NCBI RefSeq assembly: GCF_024357955.1 | Contig: NZ_JANEYT010000003.1 | Coordinates: forward strand, 106,042 to 170,041 | Direction of reading: 5' to 3' | Source: Photobacterium pectinilyticum | GTDB lineage: Bacteria; Pseudomonadota; Gammaproteobacteria; Enterobacterales; Vibrionaceae | Length of the DNA: 64,000 bases | Shown here: one piece after another, positions 43,578 through 51,986 of the stretch | Layout of the letters: every line of letters starts with the position of its first letter | Numbering within the stretch: position 1 is the stretch's first letter | The notes under the pieces: model-generated | The model's database searches: none | What the model was told of the DNA's origin: nothing | The model's input: only the letters and a program-made list of their open reading frames with translations | Program-made: the position numbers and the translations under genes

Positions 43578-44672
43578 ATGAGAGCAGTACACCACACTTT
43601 GCTATTTGCCTATCTGTCTTTTATTTATCTGCTTGCAGGTCCCTCAACAGCCTATGCCGCCAATGATGTAAATGTAAAAGTGGGTAGCTATCATTGCCCT
43701 CCCTTCGTCATTGAAAGTGAAACAGAAAAGCCATCGGGGCTCAGTATTTATCTTTGGGAGCAGATTGCAGCCGAACTCGGCGTCGAGTTTGAAATCAGCC
43801 ATCATGAGCTAGGTGAATTACTGGAACAAGTCAGCACCAATACACTCAATATCGGGGTTTCATGTATTTCTATTACCCCAGAGCGAGAAGAAATCCTCGA
43901 TTTTTCCCATTCTTTTTATGAAACTCACCTGGCGATTGCAGTGAAGCAACAAGGTTACCTCTCCTCACTCAAGAACATACTCACAAATAAAAAACTACTG
44001 ATAGTGCTCGGTATTGCCTTTGTTGCAGCAGGTGTGGTCGGAGGAATTTATTACTTATTAGAGCACAGGGTCAATGACAAGTTATATTCAATGCGTTCGA
44101 AAAGAGCAAAAATGATTGAGGGATTTATTCTTGGTTTGCTTTTTATCACTAAAGGGCCGTTTAATTACTATGAATTTAAAACACTGACAGGTCGTGTACT
44201 AACCGTGTTATTGGCAATATTTACCACCTTCTTCATTGCTAGCATTACCGCAATTTTAGCCAGTACTTTTACCCTTGGTTTATTAAACAGTGATATAAAA
44301 GGGCCAAACGATTTAGCGAATCTCCGAGTCGGAGCCAAGGCTGAATCAACCTCATCATTATTTTTGACCAGCCACAGTATTGTCCACCAAAGCTTTGAAT
44401 CAACCAATGACTTATTAAAAGCACTGGACAATGAGCAGGTAGAGGCCATTGTTGCTGATGATGCCGTCTTAAAATATTTGATTAAAATGGCGAAAGAATC
44501 GGGAAATTATGAATCACTGTCAGTTCTGCCATATCAATTTGAAAAGCAAAACTACGGTTTAGTGTTAGAGAATAACAGCCCTCATCGAGAAAAGCTCAAC
44601 CGGGCGCTACTCAAGATTCGTCAAAGTCCGGGCTGGCATCAAACCCTCAATAAATACTTTGCCGATAAATGA
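43578..44672 (+). CDS. Bacterial ionotropic glutamate receptor-like channel (substrate-binding domain split by a pore)
   Basis: 364 residues from the ATG at 43578, whose signal peptide ends STAYA. A longer frame from 43521 has no better start. Lobe 1 of a type-II solute-binding domain (about 26-130: VGSYHCPPFVIES, SGLSIYLWEQIAAELGVEFEI, GVSCISITPEREEILDFSHSFYET) is followed by a membrane segment (about 140-160), a re-entrant/pore-like stretch (about 179-200) and a second segment ending in SITAILASTFT (222-232). That last stretch resembles the SYTANLAAF gate motif of glutamate receptors. Lobe 2 then resumes (about 245-364). This is the GluR0 layout. A TVGYG potassium filter is absent; the pore region reads LLFITKGPFNYYEFKTLTG. 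Ligand and ion are unknown. Confidence 0.85.
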   Translation: MRAVHHTLLFAYLSFIYLLAGPSTAYAANDVNVKVGSYHCPPFVIESETEKPSGLSIYLWEQIAAELGVEFEISHHELGELLEQVSTNTLNIGVSCISITPEREEILDFSHSFYETHLAIAVKQQGYLSSLKNILTNKKLLIVLGIAFVAAGVVGGIYYLLEHRVNDKLYSMRSKRAKMIEGFILGLLFITKGPFNYYEFKTLTGRVLTVLLAIFTTFFIASITAILASTFTLGLLNSDIKGPNDLANLRVGAKAESTSSLFLTSHSIVHQSFESTNDLLKALDNEQVEAIVADDAVLKYLIKMAKESGNYESLSVLPYQFEKQNYGLVLENNSPHREKLNRALLKIRQSPGWHQTLNKYFADK

Positions 44673-44683
44673 ACAATGACCAT

Positions 44684-44709
44684 AAAAAAATGGCGCTCAT
44701 GTGAGCGCC
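44684..44709 (-). terminator. Intrinsic terminator of the ravA-viaA operon
   Basis: On the minus strand, GGCGCTCA/TGAGCGCC with a 2-nt loop is followed by a 7-nt T run. It lies about 85 nt after the viaA stop. Confidence 0.85.
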
Positions 44710-44792
44710 TAAGGCAAGACAACTATAAACCTATAGTTTCATTTAATAATCAAAAACAATTAGATACCCAAGCCTCGTCAAAGTGCTTGAGG

Positions 44793-46241
44793 TTATTTCC
44801 ACTTCAGCAATCGCCCGAGTTTAGAGGGATGATAAGACCAGCAATGATCAAAAATAGTCATTAGCTCAGGGTTACCATACTTCGATAAATTAACAGCATG
44901 AAAACGATTTCGGCTTTCTTTTAGCTTATTGATTCGCTTCATCATTTTTCCTGGCTGTGACGGTGCTATAAAATCAGATAACACGATCAGGTCGGCATTC
45001 TTATACTTACCACCCAGCATTAGTTCAATTGACTGATCAAGTACTGGCCCTAAATCAGTACCGCCGTGAAATGAATACGAGAGAAAATTAAGCACTTCAC
45101 TCAGTCCATCTTGCTTAGTCAGCTCATAAGTTATCTGTTGTGTCGAGAACATAATGACGTAACAGTCTCTATCTTCTGCCAAGGCGATTTGCATCAAGCC
45201 GTAAGCCAATGCTTTGGCACATTGCTCCGGAAAACCATTCATTGAACCTGATGCATCAATACAGACAATAAATGGGCCTTTCTCTTGCTCTACCTGTTTA
45301 GTTTGGCGCTTGTACGCTTTCACCCGTCGAAGCTTTCTCTGTGTACCTTGCACCTTGTAATTCAATAGGCGCTTATCGACTAAATGTTTATAAAAGACCA
45401 CCTCTAATTCTGGATAAGCCAAAAACATGGCTTCATTCGGTAACAATTTAGATAAGTCATCACTTTCATGGATACCAACGATATCATCCGTAACGTTATC
45501 ACTTTGCTCTTCGACCATTTTCAAATCTTCAGAGCGCACACGCTCTTTATTCGGATCATCCACTTCATTGGCCATCCGTCCTAACTTTTCAGCAATCTCT
45601 TTCAATCCGCTATTCTTCTTCAGAAAGTGCGCCATCTCTTTGAGTGTGCTGACATCACTTTTGGTCAGTTTTGCTTTGGCCATATCCCATAAACGACCTG
45701 CTTTTTTCTCATCACCGGCTTCAGTCACCGATTCCATGTTCTGCATGGTTTCGATGCGCTGGTAAAGATCTGCCAACAGTTTTTCTTTATGCTGCTCCAA
45801 CTCAACCTGTTGGGCCTCTGTCAACGCAAGCGTTAGGTACTTGTGCCACTGGCTACAAAAATAGCTCTGGAACATCGGGTTGTGCTTTTGATGATCCCGC
45901 TCTGTCAACGTTTTTGCTTTGAAGTAAAAAGCCGAGTGCCCTTCTAATTGTTTAACTACATCATCAACGTGCTCGAAGAAATACTTTGCCTCCCATTGGC
46001 ATGCCTGCTGATAGAGTTCTATCTCCTGATGAAAGCGCTCTTCAACACTGACATTCGTCATTCGCTTTTGCACATGACCACGCCACTTCATGATCTGCTT
46101 TTTCATCGCAGACTTAATACCAGGATTAGATTCCGCAGCAACAATTAACTGTTGCTGCATCATCAATTCCTGTACTGCATTATCGACGATGCCTGATTCA
46201 ACTAGCATCATCGCAAAATTTATACCTTCAGAAACCGGCAT
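44793..46241 (-). CDS. viaA: VWA-domain protein ViaA
   Basis: 482 residues from ATG 46241, which follows CGGGAG by 8 nt; an earlier in-frame start at 46262 would overlap ravA. The N-terminal two thirds are helical (LWDMAKAKLTKSDVSTLKEMAHFLKKNSGLKEIAEKLGRM). The C-terminal von Willebrand A domain has the metal site FIVCIDASGSMNGFPEQCAKALAYGLMQIALAED, FHGGTDLGPVL and VLSDF. ViaA stimulates RavA ATPase; in E. coli the pair acts on membrane phospholipids, respiratory complexes and aminoglycoside uptake. It is second gene, 13 nt after ravA. Confidence 0.95.
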   Translation of the reverse strand: MPVSEGINFAMMLVESGIVDNAVQELMMQQQLIVAAESNPGIKSAMKKQIMKWRGHVQKRMTNVSVEERFHQEIELYQQACQWEAKYFFEHVDDVVKQLEGHSAFYFKAKTLTERDHQKHNPMFQSYFCSQWHKYLTLALTEAQQVELEQHKEKLLADLYQRIETMQNMESVTEAGDEKKAGRLWDMAKAKLTKSDVSTLKEMAHFLKKNSGLKEIAEKLGRMANEVDDPNKERVRSEDLKMVEEQSDNVTDDIVGIHESDDLSKLLPNEAMFLAYPELEVVFYKHLVDKRLLNYKVQGTQRKLRRVKAYKRQTKQVEQEKGPFIVCIDASGSMNGFPEQCAKALAYGLMQIALAEDRDCYVIMFSTQQITYELTKQDGLSEVLNFLSYSFHGGTDLGPVLDQSIELMLGGKYKNADLIVLSDFIAPSQPGKMMKRINKLKESRNRFHAVNLSKYGNPELMTIFDHCWSYHPSKLGRLLKWK

Positions 46242-46254
46242 AACGACACTCCCG

Positions 46255-47910
46255 CTAAGCAAAGTATTCAGTCAAGTGACTAATACGGAATACACTCTTA
46301 TCAACCGTTACTTTCAGGTCATGCACTGAAGCCGTTGCTTGCAATAAGCTCTGCTCAATATGCTCGGGTAATTGAGGGGCGATAAAGTTATGAGGTAAAG
46401 CACCATGGAAGCTACTGCGTGAAACTTTAAGGTTGTGATCCGCATCCAGCACTTTCGAGGACGCTTTTTCCGCCATCGTTACCCAGTGCTTTTGTTGCTC
46501 CTGAGAGATCCCATTAACACCGGCAATACCCACCAACACCGAACGATTAGCAATATCTTTAATAACCAGTTGTTGCTGAGCATTCACCTCAAACTGCAGT
46601 CGGCAAAGGTGAGTATTCTTATTTACAAATCCATAAATATCACATTGTCCGGTTTTGATTTTTTTCTCAAAATCATCACCATCAACATAAACCCAACGGC
46701 TATCGCCTTTCTCTTGTTCGGAAACAGAGGGATTATGTTGCAGCATAACCAATTTGATCATTCGTGCGTTGTGATTAACGGTATAACGCGTTGCCCCGCT
46801 GAGATCACACTTGAACCATTCTTTACGCATCATGGTTTCGCGGCTCAAGTTAACAGCCAATTCAGTGGCCACTTCGGCATTCACGTCATCTATAATCGAC
46901 TGTGCATCTGCAGCATTGATTTGTGCTGATTCCTGATTGAATGCTTTTTCAATGGCGAAATCACTAACAATATCCCTAATCACATTTCGAGATTCGGGGC
47001 TATGCCACATACAGTCTTGTAGCAACAGTAAATCAAGTGGGTTAATGGCATCGCGACCATTGTAGAAGGCACTGGCCTTCAATAACCGAACAGATTTCTT
47101 CCAGCGTCGGTCAGAGATGTATAGCTCACTTTCATGCTCATCAATCGTTTCGACACCTTCTGCACGCTGCTCGATCATTGTTTTAAGCTGATATATTTTC
47201 TCGAAAATATCTTCAGACAACGTGATGTCTTCAATGTGTAACTGCCAATCATCGTACTCTTCATCAGTGATTGCCAAGCCAGGCTCTAGCTCCTGTATGG
47301 ACGGACCCTCTCCCATCAACATGGCTTTAAAGTTTTGTTTTTCCTGAATACGATTAACAAACACCCTAACCAGCATCCTGTCATACAAAGCCTCTAGGCC
47401 ACTGTCGACTTCAGGCAATTCATTGGAGGCTGTAACCAACAGACGCATAGGCACAGGCAGAACGTCTTGGCCATTCTTGAAGGTTCTCTCATTCACGACC
47501 GTCAATAACGTATTAAGAATCGCCGGCCCAGCTTTCCAGATTTCATCAAGGAACACCACTTGAGCCGTTGGCATATAACCATCAACTAAACGAACGTATT
47601 TTCCATTATCCTTCAGCTCCTGAATTGAAAGCGGACCAAATACCTCTTCAGGGGTGGAAAAGCGGGTCATTAAGTAATCGAAAAACTGGCTGTTATCGAA
47701 AGCCTGAATTAACCGTTTTGCGATCAAACTTTTTGCAATACCGGGAGGCCCCAATAGAAACACACTCTCTCCAGCAAGCGCCGCAAGAAGACATAACTTA
47801 ATCGTTTCTTCCCGCTCATATACGCCATTTGATAACGCTTTGATAAGTTTCTGAATCCTTTCAGAAACAAGCGCTTTGTTAGGCTGCGCTCTTCTTGCCA
47901 TTGTCAGCAT
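46255..47910 (-). CDS. ravA: MoxR-family AAA+ ATPase RavA
   Basis: 551 residues. Walker A is GPPGIAKS (54-61), Walker B is VVFLDEIWK. Other motifs are NTLLTVVNERTFKNG, LLVTASNELPEVDSGLEALYDRMLVRVFVNRI (sensor/arginine region). The conserved RavA discs and the triple-helical LARA-containing C-terminal part follow. RavA forms hexameric rings and works with ViaA. In E. coli RavA can also bind the lysine decarboxylase LdcI; no decarboxylase gene is nearby. AGAGGTCGG precedes the start at 47910. Confidence 0.95.
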   Translation of the reverse strand: MLTMARRAQPNKALVSERIQKLIKALSNGVYEREETIKLCLLAALAGESVFLLGPPGIAKSLIAKRLIQAFDNSQFFDYLMTRFSTPEEVFGPLSIQELKDNGKYVRLVDGYMPTAQVVFLDEIWKAGPAILNTLLTVVNERTFKNGQDVLPVPMRLLVTASNELPEVDSGLEALYDRMLVRVFVNRIQEKQNFKAMLMGEGPSIQELEPGLAITDEEYDDWQLHIEDITLSEDIFEKIYQLKTMIEQRAEGVETIDEHESELYISDRRWKKSVRLLKASAFYNGRDAINPLDLLLLQDCMWHSPESRNVIRDIVSDFAIEKAFNQESAQINAADAQSIIDDVNAEVATELAVNLSRETMMRKEWFKCDLSGATRYTVNHNARMIKLVMLQHNPSVSEQEKGDSRWVYVDGDDFEKKIKTGQCDIYGFVNKNTHLCRLQFEVNAQQQLVIKDIANRSVLVGIAGVNGISQEQQKHWVTMAEKASSKVLDADHNLKVSRSSFHGALPHNFIAPQLPEHIEQSLLQATASVHDLKVTVDKSVFRISHLTEYFA

Positions 47911-48469
47911 ATTTCCGACCTCTTAAGTTGTCATATCCATGTACTTTCATACACATAATGAGGATAGACACAAACCATCAAATGTTACAATATTGTAAAC
48001 CGAAATATTTCGTTACACTCTTTATATATCAAAGAGTTCAGCTTGCTACCAGAGCTCAATCTTTGTTTGCAGAAATGCGACCGAGTTAACACAACTGATA
48101 CTGAGGGAATGATCTAAAAACTAACAAACCGAATAGAAATTCAGACTTTCTGTATTAGCATTGTTTTTTATATATTCCGTTAATAAAAATACTGCCTCAA
48201 ATTAGCTTTTTATTGGTTTCTAACACTGAATATACGTACGATACAAGCACCATATTACCCCGATAACCTGAGTGTTCCGGATTCAACTCTAGCCATCTCA
48301 ACTTCACAGGATGACTTAGTAAACACTTAGTTAGTGTTACCCTGTTGATAGCTTTGCAAAAAATTCCATTCAACTGTGCTATACACCTCTGGACAATTCC
48401 GAGTTACGAACCATAGAGCGTTCTGACTGTTTACATTACTTCTAGGTTAACCCACTCCTAGGAGGGAAT
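47911..48469. other. 559-bp intergenic region
   Basis: It lies between divergent ravA and the DUF6152 gene. It is AT-rich and should carry both promoters. I see no RNA gene, hairpin terminator, insertion-sequence end or dispersed repeat. A strong AGGAGGG stands just before 48470. The length is larger than needed for two promoters, so a small RNA or decayed gene cannot be excluded. Confidence 0.5.
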
Positions 48470-48832
48470 ATGTTAAAGCGTACTTTCTTTTTTACTCTTA
48501 TATCTTTTGTGTTGGTGTCTTTCGCGGCGGCGCATCATGGCTGGCGTTGGACGACGGGTAATAACATTGAACTAACCGGCATTATCGTCGAGCTTAAGCT
48601 GGGCAACCCGCATGGGGAGTTAACGGTAAAGTCTGAAGACGATATCTGGACGGTAGAAGTTGGCCAACCTTACCGCAATGATCGTGCTGGTTTAATGCCG
48701 GGCGATTTGGCCAAAGATGTTGAGGTAAAAATTGAGGGGGAACCTTCAGCCGATATAGAACAAAAATTAATGAAGGCGGAGCGTATTTGGATTGACGGTG
48801 TGCTCTACGATCTTTATCCAAACCGCGATTAG
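48470..48832 (+). CDS. DUF6152 family periplasmic protein
   Basis: 120 residues with a signal peptide (ending AAA) followed by HHGWRWTTGNNIELTGIIVELKLGNPHGELTV. The His-His directly after the cleavage site and the GNPH motif are typical of the DUF6152 family, which is uncharacterised and may bind metal. It has a very strong AGGAGGG ribosome site. Its 3' neighbour, the DUF6644 membrane protein gene, begins 9 nt later, so the two form an operon. DUF6152 and DUF6644 genes commonly sit together. Local GC is higher than in the flanks, which may mark recent acquisition. Confidence 0.8.
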   Translation: MLKRTFFFTLISFVLVSFAAAHHGWRWTTGNNIELTGIIVELKLGNPHGELTVKSEDDIWTVEVGQPYRNDRAGLMPGDLAKDVEVKIEGEPSADIEQKLMKAERIWIDGVLYDLYPNRD

Positions 48833-48841
48833 AGCAGCGCG

Positions 48842-49300
48842 ATGTTGGAAGTCTGGCTCGAAGCCTTAGCGCTAACGCCTGTCGCCCAGTGGGTTCGGTT
48901 TTCTCGTTGGAGTTATGCGGTAATCAATACCCTGCATGTTCTTGGTATCGCGCTGTTAGTAGGCGCGATCATCCCGTTAGATTTAAAACGCATCGGCCTG
49001 TGGCGCAGTATAACACTCGAACAGCTTGCTCATGTGCTCGTTCCTGTCGCTGTTAGCGGTTTCGTTATTGCGGTTATCTCAGGTGTGTTGCTTTTTATGG
49101 CTGGTCCAAGCGATTACTTCGCGCTAAGTATTTTTCTATTCAAGTTGCTGTGCATCGCTTTCGCGGTGGCAAATGCGGTCTACTTTCATTGGCGTATGAG
49201 TTATGCTGTCCCGTTCAACCAGCAGCGCCTCGTCGGTTTTGTGTCGTTAATACTGTGGCTTTGCGCATTAGTAGCAGGTCGATTTATCGCTTATGTCTAA
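48842..49300 (+). CDS. DUF6644 family membrane protein
   Basis: 152 residues, starting LEVWLEALALTPVAQWVRFSRWSYAVINTLHVLGIALLVGAIIPLDLKRIGLW. Four or five membrane segments are evident, with conserved Arg, Trp and His (VRFSRWSYAVINTLHVLG) near the first. The His, with a second His in the region of YFHWRMSYAVPF, could hold a haem or metal; this is inference only. It is encoded directly after the DUF6152 gene, suggesting a membrane/periplasm pair. The biological role is unknown. Confidence 0.75.
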   Translation: MLEVWLEALALTPVAQWVRFSRWSYAVINTLHVLGIALLVGAIIPLDLKRIGLWRSITLEQLAHVLVPVAVSGFVIAVISGVLLFMAGPSDYFALSIFLFKLLCIAFAVANAVYFHWRMSYAVPFNQQRLVGFVSLILWLCALVAGRFIAYV

Positions 49301-49951
49301 TGGTTGCGAACAAGTAGCGGGGTCAGGTCTTGCCTTTTGCCCCCATTAGCTGAAGTTTCCTAAGTCCCAAACTTTACCAATCGATTTTGCATCAGCTACA
49401 ACTAATTTTGGGGCAGACTGATTTAGCTGCTGTTATTACATAGCAGCTCTTGACCACCTACGACATGTCGATGTGACTTTCATATTGAACCTGTTTACAA
49501 CACAGATATCCTCACTGCTGCTACAACAGAACTATTAAGTCGACACTAAGGTATCGCTTCTAATACCTTACTGTTCACTTGATTGAAAACAGAAATCAAA
49601 AATCATATGGCCAACCCGTCTCATCCGATGGCATGTTTGCCCTAGGTCATTACCAAGCAAGCTGTTCTAAAATAGCATCTATTTACTATTAGATAGGGAA
49701 CTCACATCAACCGTACCGTATACCTGGCATACATGTCGTAACACAACATCTCACTATCAATGTTCAGAAGTAAACCGAAGAAATCTGCATCTACCGGAAA
49801 CCCGAATTCAGATAAAATCTGCCTTTTAAAATAAACACTTAATATTCAGTTCGCTAACTACTTCTTATCAGTCTCATTCACCCGGAAAGGATTTCATATG
49901 AGACTGGAAAGCACAACATTACTATTCTATTAGCCTGTACTTTTCACATTA
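49301..49951. other. Gene-poor 0.7-kb region, possible decayed mobile DNA
   Basis: No open frame of credible length is seen. A segment near 49317-49345 (GGGGTCAGGTCTTGCC then TTTTGCCCCC) recalls the ends of REP/RAYT-type elements, from memory only. A hairpin AGCTGCT/AGCAGCT lies at about 49427-49450 without a T run. The right part leads into the pstS promoter. Confidence 0.4.
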
Positions 49952-49969
49952 GTGTCATAAACCCGTAAT
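49952..49969 (+). promoter_or_regulatory. Pho-box-like site upstream of pstS
   Basis: GTGTCATAAACCCGTAAT matches the 18-bp PhoB box pattern (two TGTCAT-like 7-mers with an AT-rich spacer) at most positions. It lies 43 nt before the pstS start, consistent with activation under phosphate starvation. Confidence 0.6.
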
Positions 49970-50012
49970 AAGATTAGCGCAAACCTTTTCTGGTGTCCTT
50001 TGGAGAATAGAA

Positions 50013-50831
50013 ATGCTTACCAGAACAACTCTTTGCGCCCTTATTGTTAGCATGGCTTTTTCGGTTCAAGCGAAAGAAACGGTCACTGTTACAGGCTCAA
50101 CGTCTGCAAGTCATATTGTTGAGGTACTGGCCGAGACTTACTCAAGTGAAAATAAAGAAACACAGATTGAAGTACAGGGTATTGGATCTTCTGCTGGAAT
50201 CAATGCCGTAAAGCAGAACGTTGCTGATTTAGGTATGAGTTCCCGTTACCTGAAGCCCGAGGAGATCAAGCCTGATATCTCAACCGTGACCATCGCCCAT
50301 GACGGTATTGCACTGGTTGTACATAAAGAAAACCCAGTAGCAAACCTCAATAAAGCTCAAGTCGAAAAGATCTATCACGGTGAAATCACCAACTGGAATG
50401 AAGTTGGCGGTCCAGATCTAAAAATTGCTGTTGTTAGCCGTGAAAACGCGTCGGGATCGCGTTTTTCTTTTGAAGACTTTATGGGGCTAACTCAGCAAAT
50501 CAAAGGCCATACGGTATCGGATATAAACCCACAGGTACTAATCGTTAATACCAATGGTACTGTTAAGAGTTTGGTTTCTCGTAACAAACACGCACTAGGC
50601 TATGTCTCTCTAGGCTCTGTCGACGACTCTATCAAAGCACTCGACTTTGACGGTGTGTCCCCATCTCTAGAAAATCTTGAGTCCGGCAAATACAAAATCT
50701 CTCGCCCTTTCTTGATGCTATATAAAGAAAAGCAGCTAAACGAAGATGCACAGCAATTTGTTGATTTTGTGATGTCTACATCGGGCCAAAGCCTTATTGA
50801 ACAACGTGGATACGTATCTGTTATCAACTAA
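50013..50831 (+). CDS. pstS: Phosphate-binding protein PstS-like
   Basis: 272 residues with a signal peptide (ending VQA) and the mature start KETVTVTGSTSASHIVEVLAETY. Phosphate-ligand motifs are seen in GIGSSAGINAVKQNVADLGMSSR and SRENASGSRFSFEDFM. It should capture phosphate in the periplasm for an ABC importer. No pstC, pstA or pstB follows, because the next gene converges on it, so it must work with a transporter encoded elsewhere or act as an additional phosphate-regulated protein. Its ribosome site is TTTGGAG. Confidence 0.9.
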   Translation: MLTRTTLCALIVSMAFSVQAKETVTVTGSTSASHIVEVLAETYSSENKETQIEVQGIGSSAGINAVKQNVADLGMSSRYLKPEEIKPDISTVTIAHDGIALVVHKENPVANLNKAQVEKIYHGEITNWNEVGGPDLKIAVVSRENASGSRFSFEDFMGLTQQIKGHTVSDINPQVLIVNTNGTVKSLVSRNKHALGYVSLGSVDDSIKALDFDGVSPSLENLESGKYKISRPFLMLYKEKQLNEDAQQFVDFVMSTSGQSLIEQRGYVSVIN

Positions 50832-50862
50832 ATTACGTATTCCTAATCAATAAGTTAACAAC

Positions 50863-50891
50863 AGGCACAGTGCATTAAAACTGTGCCTTTA
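50863..50891. terminator. Hairpin terminator between pstS and sseA
   Basis: The perfect stem AGGCACAG/CTGTGCCT with a 10-nt loop is followed by TTAT. It probably ends pstS transcription. Confidence 0.7.
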
Positions 50892-50922
50892 TACCAAAAA
50901 TCATGTTTACTTGGGTATATCA

Positions 50923-51771
50923 TTAAACAATAGGGTATTTGTAAGTTGACCCCCACTCCGTCCAAGACCCATCATATACGGTAAGCCTCTCCCGCCCCGA
51001 TAGCTCTGCTGCCAGCGCCAAAATACAAGCCGTAACACCAGAGCCGCAACTGAAAATTAGCCGTTGATCAACGTTACTCACCGCATCAAACCGCTTCTTC
51101 AATTGATCTGATGGTAAGAAATATCCGTCCTTGAGTAACTGGCCGAATGGTAGACTCTTCGCACTTGGCATATGACCACTTCTGACCCCTTCCCTCGGCT
51201 CTTTCTGGGTTCCATAAAATCTCGCTGCCGCCCTAGCATCCAAGACTTGAACGTCCGGAGTATTGAGTTTCTCATACAAGCTGTCACCATCGATGACCCA
51301 TTGTGGTTGGTATTGTGCGTCAAAGTCACCAGCTACCGGCGAAACAGGCTCGCCAGCCTCAAGACGGTTTCCGGCAATTTCCCATGCTGGCAGCCCACCG
51401 TCGAGTACAGCAACATTGTCATGCCCCATTGCACGGAACATCCACCACACTCTCGGTGCAGAAAAAACACCTTGGCTGTCATAAACCACAACTTGACTGC
51501 GATTGGATATGCCCAGTTTTTCAACTTCGTCAGCAAAATGCGACGGCTCAGGTAACATATGAGGAAATAACGCTGCGGGATGAGCAATTTTTTTATCAAA
51601 ATCAAAAAAACGGGCATTAGGTATGCGTCTATCTCGCCATTCCTGTAGAGCATTTCTATCTGAACCAGGTAAAAACCAGCTAGCATCAAGTACGACTATT
51701 TCAGGATCCGACAAATGTTCAACCAGCCAAGAAACCGATACTAATGGCGATGTAATTTTGGGCACTGACAT
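50923..51771 (-). CDS. sseA: 3-mercaptopyruvate sulfurtransferase
   Basis: 282 residues made of two rhodanese domains. The first (about 10-140) is inactive. The second (about 165-280) has the active-site loop CGSGVTA with the nucleophile Cys242. That CGSGVTA loop is diagnostic for mercaptopyruvate, rather than thiosulfate, sulfurtransferases. The enzyme takes sulfur from 3-mercaptopyruvate and transfers it to cyanide, thiols or protein acceptors, releasing pyruvate. It is single and convergent with pstS. Confidence 0.95.
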   Translation of the reverse strand: MSVPKITSPLVSVSWLVEHLSDPEIVVLDASWFLPGSDRNALQEWRDRRIPNARFFDFDKKIAHPAALFPHMLPEPSHFADEVEKLGISNRSQVVVYDSQGVFSAPRVWWMFRAMGHDNVAVLDGGLPAWEIAGNRLEAGEPVSPVAGDFDAQYQPQWVIDGDSLYEKLNTPDVQVLDARAAARFYGTQKEPREGVRSGHMPSAKSLPFGQLLKDGYFLPSDQLKKRFDAVSNVDQRLIFSCGSGVTACILALAAELSGRERLTVYDGSWTEWGSTYKYPIV

Positions 51772-51986
51772 TCCTTTTCCTTATAAATCGGACATTCACA
51801 AAGATTTACGCTTATTCACTAAAAAAACTAGCGATAAATCACTTCCTTTCGATATGATGAAGACATTAATGGATGAACCAGTTTGTATACACAATTCAAT
51901 TTAGTCGCTGTTTAATAAAAACTAAAAGTACGATTAACGCATTCACTATTGAATCTCATCCTGTTTGTTGTACCAAAGGATTAGCA

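Noticed and set aside
48000..48100. Possible tRNA-like or sRNA sequence in the ravA upstream region
   Set aside because: No cloverleaf, CCA end or terminator hairpin could be built from the sequence.
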